Shown: piece by piece, positions 32,141 to 44,049 of the stretch
Layout of the letters: the number at the start of each line of letters is the position of its first letter
How positions within the stretch are numbered: position 1 is the first letter of the stretch
Source of the DNA: Blumeriella jaapii
Lineage: Eukaryota; Ascomycota; Leotiomycetes; Helotiales; Drepanopezizaceae
Direction: 5' to 3'
DNA length: 64,000 nt
NCBI GenBank assembly: GCA_009599575.1
Contig: VWND01000073.1
Location: 930,001-994,000, forward strand
Made by a program: the position numbers and the translations under genes
Notes under the pieces: generated by a model
Databases searched by the model: none
What the model was told of the DNA's origin: nothing
The model's input: the letters and a program-made list of their open reading frames with translations, nothing else

Positions 32141-33340
32141 TTTTGTTTTAAAAAGAGGTCGTTGTAGATAGGTTTGAACAGATTGGTATGAAAAATAAAA
32201 TATAATAGTTTTTATTCGAAAAGTAATTTCAGCTTGTAATTATAAAAGCTTAGAACTTCGGCGATTTTATAAAAATCGTAAAATTTATTATTTAGTTTTT
32301 TAATTAGTTTGATAAAAATTATATTACGTTTATTAAAAAATACGTTATTTTTTATTTTGTAAGCAGGAGCTGATTAGCGTTGTTAATTAAAATGGTGTTT
32401 CTGGTCGGCCAACGCTAAAATTAAATTTGTACGTAAAAATAATTCTAACTTTTTTATTTTGTCGGCGAAATCGTTTTTTTTCGTATTTGCTATTCGTAAA
32501 ATGCGTAAAATGAAATTTAAAATAAGTTTAGATAAAGAAAAGCTTATTCGGGAATAGAAACTTTTATTAGCGTAAAAGGGGGAAACTCCGGTGGAAGCGT
32601 TTACAGCGTTATTCGCTGCGAATTCAGCTAAAGGAAGCCAGTTTTTTTAATTTTTTTAAGCGTATTCGATAAATTGTTTTAAATAAGAAAATAGATAGGC
32701 GTTCGCGTTTTCGGTTTGGCCGTTCGTTTCGAAGTGAAAGCTAATAAATAGCGTAATATTAGTTTCGAAACGGTGATTAATAGCTTTTTAAAATTGTAAA
32801 ACAAATAAGAAACTTCGGTTTGAAATTATAAAATCGGAAAGATTATATAAACGCCAGATATTTTTGCAAAACAATTTGGCAAAATCTGTCGCTTTTATAA
32901 TTGTATAGCAGATTGTGTAATATCGTTTTTTAATAAAGCGATAAATTATTATTATAATTAAATTGTTTCGATTTTTATGCTTTTTTATTGGAAAAAGATT
33001 TATAAAATCGACCGATATATAGCTTTAACGGCGTAAAAAAATAAATAAAAATTTAAAAAGTTTTTGATAGCGTTGATTAATGCTTGTATTACGAAAGCAG
33101 CCGTTGCAATTGCGAACAAATCTTTTGCAATCTTCGGAAACTAATGGTTAATAATAATTTTTATTAATAATTTCGTAAAGTTTGTTTTGCTAAAATGGCC
33201 TGTTTTTATTAAATTATGGGTTATTTGTAAAAGCCAGATACGAATAAAAACGTTTAAATTCGATATATCGGAAACGTAAAGTCGGTTTCGGAAATACAAT
33301 TTGTTATTGCGTATAACGTATTTAAAAAATTGTAACGTTT
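32140..33340 (-). pseudogene. F1 integrase
   Basis: The zinc-binding part shows the C-x2-C pair (CKRFVRNCNGCF, about 33085-33130) after an H-rich block. The core shows VDFINLFPI (about 32980-33010), DFIISNRSFLFV (about 32780-32830, S-D-R-G-S-L-F-V with Asp to Asn) and ETNGQTENANAYLFSYLKQF (about 32690-32745), then [17 protein letters not shown] (about 32560-32630). One of the clearest relics in the window, though stops remain. Confidence 0.85.
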
Positions 33341-33399
33341 TGGATTTCGGAATACTTTTTAATTTGAATATTTTTTTTTTAATAGCGATTTACAGCTTA

Positions 33400-35080
33400 T
33401 TAATAAAATAATATTTATTTAAAAGTCGTGAAAGCTTTTCGTCGTTTGCTTCGGATTGTTTTAGCAAAGCCGGAAAAGCGATTAAAACTTCGGTCAAATG
33501 GTGTTTTTTAAAAAGGGCCTGGTTTTGAAACTGAATTTTTTCGTTTGAAAAGTTTTGAGGAAGGTTTTGAAAGCGTCGGGTTAAAAAGTCCGATTTGCTA
33601 TTTTGTTTTTCAGATTTAAATATAATTATAAAATTAAAATTAATTAAAAACTCGCTTTAGCGTATTTAACGTTTGTTAAATTGTTTAATCGTTATGAAAT
33701 ATTTTAAATTTCGGTGGTTTGTAAATATTCGAATTAAATAGACAGCTTTTTGTAATTCGGCTCGCTAATCTTCGAAACAACGTATAATTGCGAAAAGTTT
33801 TTTATTATAAATCTCGTAATTGTATTCGGCTGAATCGAACTTTTTCGATATAAAAGCGATTAAATAAAATACTTTTGCATCGTTTTTTTAAAAGAAAATC
33901 TTTGAAAAAACGTAGTTAAAAGCGTTAGTTTTAACAAATATTTTTTTATTAAAGTTAAAATAAAACAACGTAAATGCAATCGTAAAAGCTAATTTGAAAA
34001 ATTCGAAGGCTTTTATATAATCGTTATTAAAGTTTTATTTAATGTTTTTTTTCGTTAAATTTATTAAAAAAATAACGATTTTAAAAAAACTTTTGATAAA
34101 TCGTCGATAAAAATTCGCAAAATCTAAAAACGCTTATACGTTTTTAACGTTGGAAGGAAGATTTCAGTCTGTAATCGCTTCGAGTTTTTTAAAGTTTATT
34201 TTGATTTTAATAATAAAAATAATTATTTTAAAATAAACGACTTTTTAAACTTCGAATTCGTATTTTTTTATATTTAATTACAGGCCAGCGTTAAAAAAAG
34301 CTTGAAAAACGAGGTTGACGTGTTTTTTTGTGTTTTTAAAAATCGTTTGAATAAACTAAAATATCGTTTATATAAGTTGTGCAAAAGATATTTAAATAAA
34401 ATCGCAGAATATCGTTTATACGGAATTGAAACGTGGCGAAAGCGTTGCATAATCCGAAAAGTATAATTAAAAATTCGAATAGATTATACCTCGTATTAAA
34501 TACAATAAGCCATTTATAGCCTTTTTTTATTCGAATTTTATTAAAAGCGGCGAAAACGTCGAATTTAATATAAAATTTGGTTTTGTTTAATCGTGAAAGC
34601 GTTTTTTAAATTAATAATAAAAAGTATCGGTTTTTAATTATAATAGCGTTAAAAGCTTTGTAATCGACGTAAAATCGTAATCCTTTTTTTGATTTTTTCG
34701 CAAATAAAACTGAAAAAGCCGCGGAGAAAAAGCTCGCTCGGATTTATTTTTTTTTCGAGGTTTTTTTTAAAAAATTTGCGTAAAACTTAAAATTCGTCGA
34801 TTAATATATTATATAAAAGGCCGTGTGAAAATATTGCTTCAGGTCGAAATTTTATCGTATAATTAACGCTTTTTTTATAAAATGCAAGCTTATCAGTTTC
34901 GATAAAATTAAAAGCGGCTAAATGGTGATAGTAGTGAAAAAAGAATTTTATTCGAAGGTCGATTAGCGGTTTGGTTTAAAAAGCCAAACGAATATTTTTT
35001 AATAAAGCTTTAGCGAGGTAGAATTCGGCTGAAAGTTGTTGTCGTACAGTTTGAAAAAGCTTATTTTTTTGTAATTAATC
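33400..35080 (-). pseudogene. F1 reverse transcriptase and RNase H
   Basis: RT reads KWLIAFNTRYNLFEFLIMPF and GLCNAFATFQFRINDIL (about 34400-34520), the consensus P-F-G-L-C-N-A-P-A-T-F-Q block. The active-site box at 34363-34374 is Y-I-N-D followed by ILVYSND. RNase H follows leftward to about 33400, with a TDASD-like region near 33960 and HND-x-T (D-H-x-x-L) near 33690. The first Asp of the box is Asn. Confidence 0.85.
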
Positions 35081-35084
35081 GATT

Positions 35085-35719
35085 TTAAATAATATGATAG
35101 AGGGAAAATCGTCGGTTGGAACGCTTAGTTTGTGTAGTTGTTAATTGATTTCGTATAAAAAGGCTGAGAATATTTCGACTTTTGGTTGAAAAGCTAAGAT
35201 GGTAAACACAGCTGCTTTTGTACGACGAGGTATAGCTGGTAGAACGACGGTTTTGTAAAAGTGGCGTTTTTGGATTAGGCCTGAAATAGCTAATTAATGA
35301 AAGTTTTGGGATAGATAGTTCGAACGGCAGAAGTTTGAATTGAAGCAAAAGGTATTCGTAGTTTAATTAATATAGGGGTTATGTGTTTTAAGTCAAAGTT
35401 TGCCTAGAATAAGATCGTATTTCCTAAATGTTATAATAAAAGTTGTAATTCGTTCGATGTAGCGGACGATATTAATTTGAAAAAAGATTTGATAAATAAC
35501 GTCGCCGTATATAGAAAAACGTTCGTTAATTACGGTAAGTTTACGTGGGTTGGTAAGTAAAACAAAGGTTAATTCGTAGTGTTGTACGAAAGTATAGTTA
35601 ATAAAATTATCGGTAGCTTCGGAATCGTTTAAAAAGTAGATTTTAATATGTGTATTATTAACAGTTATAATATAAAACAATATTAAATATAATTTCGAAA
35701 CGCTATTTAAAGCAAATAA
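35085..35719 (-). pseudogene. F1 retropepsin and linker
   Basis: The open stretch 35393-35680 reads IKIYFLNDSEATDNFINYTF and ends TFRKYDLILGKL. It is a retropepsin: D-S-G-A-T-x-N-F-I at the active site with Gly changed to Glu, and Y-D-L-I-L-G-x-P-W at the C-terminal Gly block. The linker 35085-35348 leads to RT. E2 sits just upstream, between gag and protease. Confidence 0.82.
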
Positions 35720-35986
35720 TATAAAAGTAGGTAGGAAAACCAGACTGATACGGCCATATATCGGTGGGTAAGATAGTTTAGGGAATCCCTAGAAAAGACT
35801 GAAGAAAGGAAAAAAAGAATAAGTAAAAGTATAAATTGGACTGCGTACTTATAGTATTATTTAAAAGGGTGCTTTGCTTTTATACCTGTTGAAGGTAGTT
35901 AGTGGCAGAGGGTTTCGAAGGGGTTTATGTCTCGATTATAATTAAAATTATTAATTTTTATTAATACAAAGTATTACCGTTTTATA
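35720..35986 (-). repeat. E2 3' LTR (267 bp)
   Basis: The outer (left) half keeps G and C (ggccatatatcggtgggtaa); the inner half (35880-35986) is nearly all converted to A/T. The 5' LTR shows the opposite. Confidence 0.93.
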
Positions 35987-36200
35987 TTCTGTTTTAAATA
36001 ATATACGTAATCGTTTTTAACTACGATCAAAAAAAAATATAATTTTAATAAATGTAATTTAGTTTATTTTATATAGTTTAAAAACTAATTAATTAAAAAC
36101 CGAACTTTTTAGCTTTATACTTTTTCGGTTTTTTAACCCGTTTTTGGCTTTTTTGCTGTTGGCTTTTATAAAAAAATAGCGTTTCGCTTATCGTTTGAAT
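35987..36200 (-). other. E2 segment between extra frame and 3' LTR
   Basis: About 210 bases of AT-rich sequence without readable protein. A polypurine tract should adjoin the LTR, but the element strand there (AAACAGAATA) is only partly purine. Confidence 0.4.
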
Positions 36201-39200
36201 TATTTTATTTATTTTGCTTTTTTGAAAAGTGATTCGATGAAATGTCAGTCGAAATATCGTTTAAATTTACGAACGTTTTAATAGCTTTTTCGTCGATAAT
36301 ATTATTAAATATCGCCGCGACGAATGCTTTTTACGATTTTTTTTCGTAAATAATAGATTTTAGCTTTTAAACGTGGTTTTACGCTTTGCAAAAGGCGCCG
36401 AAAAGTTTTATATTAAAATCGTAAAAATAATCGATTAATTCGTTATAATTAAAACCGATTAACGCTTTTGTTTCGCGTAAAATTAATAGGTCGGATTACG
36501 GTTATCGGCCGACGAATGTTTTTGAAAAAGCTCCGAAGCCTATAAGAAAAATTATTTCACAAAATGGTTCGGAAGTAGTCGTTTGCAATCGAGATTATCG
36601 AAAATACTGTAATTGCTTTCGCCGCAGTATAAATAATATTAAATTGCTTATCGGATTATTGTTTTCGAAATAGTTTTTGTATTTCTGCGCCGTATAATTG
36701 TTCGAATAAACTAGTATTGCGCCGTCGGTTTTTTGGGTTTTGAATTTAACGAAAACTTTTTGCTTAGTCGAAAAACTGACAAAAATTATTTTATTTTTTA
36801 TTTCGTAGCTTTCGGTTTTGTAATCCGATAAAATAGCCGAGGCTATTATTTTAGACGCGCTGAAGTATAAAAAAGCTGGTTTTTTTAAATAGTTTTAATT
36901 AGTTTTGCGTCGTGGTATAATTGCAAATAAGCTTCGATTATTTTCGAGTTATATGCAAAAGCAGGCAGAACGTAATAGTCGAAAATGGCGTCGGTAGAGT
37001 TTTCGATTTTTTTTTTTTTTTAAAAATCGGCGATATCGAATTTTGTAATTGTAATACGGTCGGAATTAACGAGGCCTGGAGCGATCGGAACGTTAGAATA
37101 AGCTACGAAACGGCAGTTTTCGAAGTTTCGAATAATTAAAGCAGCGAAATAAAAGCCGGGGTGTATTTTGAAAGCTTATTAAATAAAATTGTAAAATATA
37201 TTAGCGAAAAAGGCTGTAAATGCTTTTTGGGTTTTAACTAGTCGAAAATAATACTTATATATAATTATTTTTTTTTTTAAAAAATATAATAATGGTTTGT
37301 TTTTTCCGTTGTGAGATTTTACGTAATTAACGAATTCGCAGTTTAATTTAAATAGATTTTAAAATATATTTTCGGTCGAAAAGCCAGAAAAATCGGCTTT
37401 TGGAAATATTTGTTGCTTTTACTTTTTTACGTTTCAGTCGAGCTTTATAATCGCGCTAAATGCTTTGAAATCTGCTTTAAAATTTACGTAGCCTAGATAA
37501 GCTTTAATACGTATTTAAATAGTTTTCGCAGTTTTTCGTCGAAATATAAATTAATTATTAAAATTAATTTCGAACACGTCGTAATCCGAATTTTTAATAA
37601 TAGTAAATCGATCAGCGAAGCCGACAACGTTAATTTTTTTTATAATTAAATCGCAGTACGCCGCGTAATAACGTATATAAAAATAGCAGAATTTGCCGTT
37701 TTTTTTAGCGTTAATATTATTCGTAAAAACGAAATTAAAAAATCGAAGTTTTTCAACGAAAAAAAGTTCGAATAAAAACGGGTTACCGTTTTTAAAAGTT
37801 TTTTTTATTTGCTTTAGCGTATTATATTTGCAATTTTCCGAAAAAAGCTTGGTTTAGTTTTCGTTCGAAGCAAAAAGAAAAAAGCTGACGGATTTATTTG
37901 GTTTTTGTATCGAAATGTCGAAATAAAATTTTTAAATCGTTTCGTCGTCGAAAGCGAAAGTTTTAAATAAAATAATTTGATTTTGTGTTTTTTATATGAT
38001 TTTTTTCGCGATAATTTCGATATTTTTTTTCAAGCTTTTTCGGTCGAATCGTATAATAATCGAGATTTTAAATGCTTTTATTAAAGTTTCGAATATTAGC
38101 GGTAATAATACGACGTTTTTAAACGCAGCAGACGTTTTTAATATTTGCGTATTTAATTTCGAAAAGTTAAATTCAGAATCGTTTAAATTCTTTTTTTTCG
38201 GAATACTAAAGTTTTTTAAATTTGATTTTATAAAGTCGTCGCGTTTTTTATTAATTGATTTAAAATTTATAATTCGGCGTTGATTTCCGGCTGTTTTTAT
38301 TCGCGGTGCCTTTTTTGCTGGCGACGCGAATAGTTTTTTTTTTCGAATAAAAAAGATTTCGAAAATATCGGCGCGTTTTTTTACGTTTTTTATTTTTATT
38401 TTTTTCGGAATCGTTTTTATAAATATAATAAGCTTTTTGTATTTAAATAAGCGGTTGTTTGCTATCACGCTTTTGATTTCGTTTTTTAATTCGTTTTCGA
38501 TAATTGAAAATAAAAGTCGCTAAGTTGTTTTAGCTGTTTTAGGAATATTAATTATTATCGCGTGTGTTTTTTCGAATTAAACGAAGATAATATTAGCTTT
38601 TTCGTTTTTTTCGTCGTCGTAAATTCGAAGTATCGGAATGGCGTCGTTTTTTTTTTTTGATATAAAAATGCCGTATTTAGCGATATTTAGTTTTTTATTT
38701 TAAAAAAGGGTCAGATTTAAAGTTTCGCAACCGATTAGAATTTTTTTTGGCGATTGTATAGCGTCGTCGACCAATTTGCAAATAATTGTAGAAAAATTTG
38801 TAAATCTGCGGGCTTTTAGATTGTTGATTTTTAAAGCTTGCGTTTTAAAAATATAAGCGTTTAATATTTAGATTTTTTTTTTAATAAAGGTAATAATTTC
38901 GAAAAGGCGAGCGAAGTGCCGAAATAAAATAATACCGGTGATTTTGTTAAAAACGTATTTTTAAATATTTTTTTTTCGTTAATTTAGCAAAAAGCGTAAT
39001 ATTCGGTCTGTTATTTTTTTTTTGTTATTTCGAGCTTTTTTTGCTTCGGCGAAAGCTTTTAAAGCGTTATCGTAGTTTAGCAGAAATTTATCGTAATTAA
39101 AATTTTTACGAACGAATTCAGCTTTAACGAAGTTTTCGTAATTTAATAAAAATTCGTTAACGTTTTTAGTTATTATATCGAATTATTTTATAAACGTTTT

Positions 39201-39270
39201 TACGAAAGCTGTTTGTTAATCTAAGGTAGCGGCATTATATATTTGCTTGAATTCGGAAAGGTTGCGTATA
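36200..39270 (-). pseudogene. E2 extra frame downstream of integrase (about 1,000 codons), unrecognised
   Basis: Protein-like sequence continues for about 3 kb after the pol genes. In order (minus strand): NYDKFLLNYDNALKAFAEAK near 39050-39110; FYFGTSLAFSKLLPLLKKK near 38900; an open stretch at 37992-38468, basic at first with KNVKKRADIFEIFF; FKTFAFDDETI (about 37950); GYVNFKADFKAFSAIIKLD (about 37440-37500); CRFVAYSNVPIAPGLVNSD (about 37050-37110); YYVLPAFAYNSKIIEAYLQL (about 36910-36975); and CGESNYSIFDNLDCKRLLPN (about 36560-36620). Stops fall mainly at likely Gln and Trp codons, as in pol. E1 shares the first third. No RT, integrase, protease or chromodomain motif is seen. It could be an accessory, envelope-like or captured host gene; I cannot assign it. 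Confidence 0.6.
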
Positions 39271-39880
39271 ATAGTTCCGTTTTAAGATAAATTAAGAATA
39301 AATTTGCTAAGTTTAGCAACGCTTTGCTTAAGGAATAATATAATATCGATAGGTTTATTAATTAAAAAGATATATTGTATTTGTTAAAAAGTAATTGAGA
39401 AAAAGTACGGGAATTATAAAATATTTGTATTTAAAAGTTACGGGAATTCGCATACTGTTTTTTAATAAATTATGACTGTTTAGGCAGGTATTCGTTTAAA
39501 ACAGCGAAAAAAGTAAATAATACAGAAAATAGCAAATAATAAAATGCATAAAAGATAGTTTTCGCAAAATGTGCGAATAATATAAATATATTAAGTATGC
39601 GGCTCAAATATGTATAAAGCTTTTGTTTTGGTAAACAAAAGTATAGTTAAATAAAAAAAAATACAATAGGTGTTTTAAATAATATAGAAAAAGGTTTTAA
39701 AAATAAATAATATATATCAAAACAAAAATAATAAAATAGTATATAATAAAAAGAAAAATAATAGATAACAAAAATAATAGAACAGTTAGTGAACAATTTT
39801 ATATGCACTTTTTTTTTCTTCGGTTATGGGTGGAATTACGATTTGAATTGTGCTTTTAGCAGTGGGGTCGTCGTTCGGCT
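39270..39880 (-). other. E2 AT-rich spacer between integrase and extra frame
   Basis: Very AT-rich with no clear protein. Its length and order match E1 (17960-18350 plus flanks). A separate promoter or subgenomic signal for the extra frame would lie here, but none is identified. Confidence 0.45.
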
Positions 39881-41460
39881 GTTTTCAGATTTTTTCAAAA
39901 GGTTTTTTTTTTTTAGAAATATAATCGCTTTGATCGGAATCGTCGTCGGAATCGCTGGAATCGGAATCGCTGTTTGAATCAGAATCCAGGAGATAGATTT
40001 GTTAGTTTTTTTTGTAAAATCGTTTTAATCGGTTGGCGGCGAATGTTTTTTTTAATTTTGTTTTATCGAATTTCGTAAGCTTGTAATAGCTTTTATTTAA
40101 TTCGGCCTCGTATATTTCGTAGGGTCCGAGTTATTTATAATTAAGCTTAGTGTCGGCCGATTTGTTAATAGCGCGCTGGACGTCGTAAATTAAAATCAGA
40201 TTTTTTTTTTTAATTAGCGTTTTTTTTAGGATTTTGGTTTTATTTCAGATTTTTTTAATTGCTTTTTTATATTTTTTTTTTTTTAAAATTATTTTTTTTA
40301 TATTTATATCGCGGTAATTCAGCTGTTTAGATTTTATCGCTAATAAGTTTGCTTTCGTTTTTATTTTAATTACGTTACAAAGCTTTTATATAAGCTATTT
40401 TGTTTCTAGGGGCAGTCGAGCGTTTTTGCCGTATTAAATGAAAAATAAAGTTATTTTAGTAGAAGCGTATATGCATATGCGTATAATAAAAAGCATTTTC
40501 GAAAATTTCCGCGATTAACGCTTATAGCTTTTTCGAATGGCTTTTGAAAGTCCGTTAAAAATATTTTTATAGCTTCGTTTTACGAAGCCGTTGCTTTTTA
40601 AATTATAGGCTGAAATTTAAATACGCTGAATGCCGTATTTTTTTGTAAAAGTTTCGATAACGCTTTTGTTTTCGGATTTATTATCGACGTTTAATTTGCT
40701 AAATAAACCGTATCGATATATAACGTTTTTTTAAAAAAAAGTCGTTATAGCTTCGGAAATAGCGTTTCGGAAAAGTCGCTTTTCAGGCTATTTAAACAGG
40801 TCGTTAATAGCGAATATAAAATATATATATCCGCGGTCGGTAATCGGTACGCGTATAACGTTAAGATTGACTTTTTTTTAAATATTAAAAGATTACGTCG
40901 GATATAATAGATTTTTTTTTCGGCCAGGTTTTCGTTTTTAATAAGAAATGCAGCTTTTAACGAAGGCTTTGCAGTTTTCGAAGTATTTTTTTTATTAAAA
41001 ATCGTTTTTAATTCGATAATAAATAGCTTTAGTTTTTTTATAAAACACTTTTTCGTAGGCTTTTTTTATAATTTAAAATTTATCGGTTTTATTATTTATT
41101 ATTAAGCGTTTTTGATATATATTATTTTTTATTTTGTATAATTTTTTATCGGCTAGAATATAATCGAAAGCTTGGTTTTTAAATAATTTAAACTGATAAT
41201 TCGGCACGTTAAATGGTTTAGATAAAATAGTTAAATAGTATACGATTAAATAAAAGTTTTCGGTTTCGTAGTTATCGATTAAAAATTTATTTTTTTTATT
41301 AATCGGCTTATTCCGATCGTTTTCGATTAAATTTATTCGCGGTATCAGCCGAAATAATAACGCGAATGCTTTTTCGGCCCGAGAATTAATGTTTTTTATT
41401 CGCGGTGCCAACCGAAATAGCAACGCGAATGCTTTTGGTTTTGTAGAACCTAGGGCGCAA
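39880..41460 (-). pseudogene. E2 integrase with acidic serine tail
   Basis: The open stretch 41073-41423 reads APRIKNINSRAEKAFALLFR, then YILADKKLYKIKNNIYQK and so on into the zinc region. The core shows YIYFIFAINDLFK (about 40835), KLNVDNKSENKSVIETFTKK (about 40640-40700) and RISAYNLKSNGFVKRS (about 40580-40620), then WSRKFSKMLF. The C-terminus (39915-39990) reads DSDSSDSDDDSDQSDYIS. No chromodomain is seen. Interrupted by stops. Confidence 0.8.
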
Positions 41461-41479
41461 ATAGCGAAGCAGCCGATTT

Positions 41480-43140
41480 CGTTAGCGATTTATTCGTCGA
41501 TATTTTACTCGTTTTATTTAGCGAGGTCAGACGGATAAAAGCGTTTTCGTTTGGAAAAGCCGTTTGCCGCTGTATTAATTATTTTTTTAATATACCTGAT
41601 TTCGAAGTTTATAAATCGCATCTAAGCTATTTAATTAATAACGAACGCTTTTGATAGGTTATTAGTTTTTTCGTTTAGTTAATCGATAAAAATTTTTGCG
41701 TTTGTTTTTAAAATAAAATATACGTCGTATAGCTCGCTTTTATTTTTTTTATTATTTTAAAAGCGCTTTGATATTTTCGTTTAATAATATCGTAGCGTAT
41801 TTTTACGAAGGATTATAAATCGCTTTCGAATCGTGAAAAATGCCGTTTTTTGTTTTTATCGATTTGTTATAATACAGCTTTCCAACCGAAAATATTAGCG
41901 TCGATAATTAAAATGATTTTTTTTGCGTTTGGATTATAATCGATTCGCATAAGCGATAAGGCCGATAAAAAGTCGTTTTTAAAAATTTTTATAATTTTGT
42001 TTTGCTTTTTTTCCTAAACGAAATCGATTTTTTTTTTATTATAGCGTAAATAAATGCAGCTTTTTAAAAAAAGTTTTTGATTTAATTGCGGTAATAAATC
42101 ATAACGCTAATAAAAGTTTTGGCTTCGGTGATATTTTCATATTTTTTTTATTCGCAGATTTTTTTAATTTTTTTTCGTTAAAAATAGCGGCCGGCGCTGT
42201 TAGTTATATAACCGACGATATTTATTTCGGATATATAAAATTTTAATCGAAGGCCAATAATAGCTTTAGCTTTTTCGAAGCAGATTATAATTTTATCGAT
42301 GTTTTGAATATGTTTTATTATATAGCGTCGAATTTTAAAAAAAAATTTTTATTATTATAATATAATTTGGGGCTTTTTATTCCGACGTCGTTAACGTAAG
42401 ACAAAGCAATATCGGAGATATAAATTATAAGGATTTTATATACGATTTTTACGAATTGAACGACTGAATTAGTAGCTTTTATAAGTATTTTCGTTATACG
42501 TAGCAAATCGATTAAAATTTAAATTGCTGTTATATTTCGAAATCGTAAATTAAGTATTAAATGGTCGTAGTTTAAAAAAAAGTCGAAAAAGGAAGCGATC
42601 GTTAGTTTTGCGAATTCGTTCGAAAATTGATCGACGTTAAATGGCATATTAGCGTTTTATATCGTTATTTTGTTTATTTCGACGATTGCGATAATAAGTT
42701 TGTAAATGCTTTTTTTTTTTTTCGCAACGATAAATTATTTGTTTTTGTATAGGCCGTGGCAGAATTCGAAGATTTTTTATTTAATTCGTTTTTTTAATAT
42801 TTCGATTATTTTATTTTGGAAGGTTTTAGAAATTAAAAAGGTTTTTTTTTGCCAGGTTTCGTAAAGCACGGTTTTAATATCGATATAAAACGTAACGTTA
42901 AAACTGAATTGGCCCATTTCGGTAAAATCGAAGGCTATAGTTTTTTTTCGGTTGCGTAGAATTTCGTATAAAACTTTTTTTTTTTTTAATAGAAATTGGG
43001 TTCCGATTGCTAGGTTATTAAATCGTTTTTTTATAAATCGGCTGCTAAATAATAGGCTGGAAAATCGGCCGATGATAAGCTTTTCGAATTCGTTTGTAAT
43101 TAGTTAAAATGGTTTTGTTATTTCGTTTTTTTTAAATTAA
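41480..43140 (-). pseudogene. E2 reverse transcriptase and RNase H
   Basis: RT begins near 43100; the YRNxWF-like and TIRDANVPP-like blocks lie at about 42640-42790. The segment at 42318-42506 reads NSVVQFVKIVYKILIIYISD, then ALSYVNDVGIKSPKLYYNN, with the active-site box Y-V-N-D at 42387-42398. RNase H (about 41480-41960) shows IILIIDANIFGWKAVL (D-A-S-x-x-G-W-G-A-V-L) and a final T-A-A-N-G-F (T-A-A-D-G-L-S-R). Residues are replaced by G-to-A and C-to-T changes. Confidence 0.85.
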
Positions 43141-43599
43141 TCGTTTATTTTTCCGAAGATATTTTTACCGGATTCGCTAAAATTTACGGATCGTATTTTA
43201 TCAGCTTTGCGCTTATAAAAAATGCTGATATTAATATAAAAAGATAGGGTATATGGGTCGGATTTGTTTAATACGAAAACGAAATCTTCGGAACTTTTAT
43301 TTTCGAATTAATAGCTAAAAATATTAATATTAGCTAATTTTATTCGCGGTGCTATTTCGATTGATAACGTAAGTGTTTTTAGCCGAATATTTTTCAGGTT
43401 TTATTATAGCTTAGCGTTTGTTTTAAAATTAAAACCGGTTATTCGTTTTCCGATAAAACGTCGATTAAGGAAATTTTATCGCCGGCGACGATAATTTGAT
43501 TTTAAAAAAATCGGTTTTAGTTTCAGAAAAAAGCTTTTATTTGGCCGTTTTCGGTATATTTAAAACTGACGAAACTTTTCAAAATTTAAAATATTTTAA

Positions 43600-44010
43600 A
43601 AATAATAAAATAAAAGTATTTTTTTATTATTAAAAAGTTTTATAAATAATAATATTTTTAACGTCGATTTTTATATTTCGTATAATTTCGTTAAATTTAA
43701 TAATATTTTTATTAACGGTCGTATAAATTATTCGTTTGTCGGTAATAATCGGGATATTATTAGCTTCGGCCGTTTTTTAGTTTATGCAATTGATTTCGGT
43801 TTTATTATCGAGTAAAGCGAAGGCTGTCGTATTTTTCTTAAGTATAATTTTTATTTTTAATGCTTTTATAACTGTGTAAAAGCAGTTTCGTCGTTTTGAC
43901 TTTTGGGTTTTTATAACGAGGGCCAAAAGGCTGATTTTTTTCGAAAATTTTTTTTTATCGGCTAAATTAACTGCGATATTGTAAATCTTTTTTTGGTTTT
44001 TTTCCAATTT
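43600..44010 (-). pseudogene. E2 retropepsin
   Basis: An open stretch (43777-44007) reads FSKKISLLALVIKTQKSKRR, then KNTTAFALLDNKTEINCIN. This covers the gag-protease junction and the active site (L-x-D-S-G-A-E-x-N-x-I, now D-N-K-T). The rest of the domain follows to about 43600. Confidence 0.75.
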
Positions 44011-44049
44011 AAAATCGTTTTTTTTTCGAATAATTTCAACTTTTTCGTT

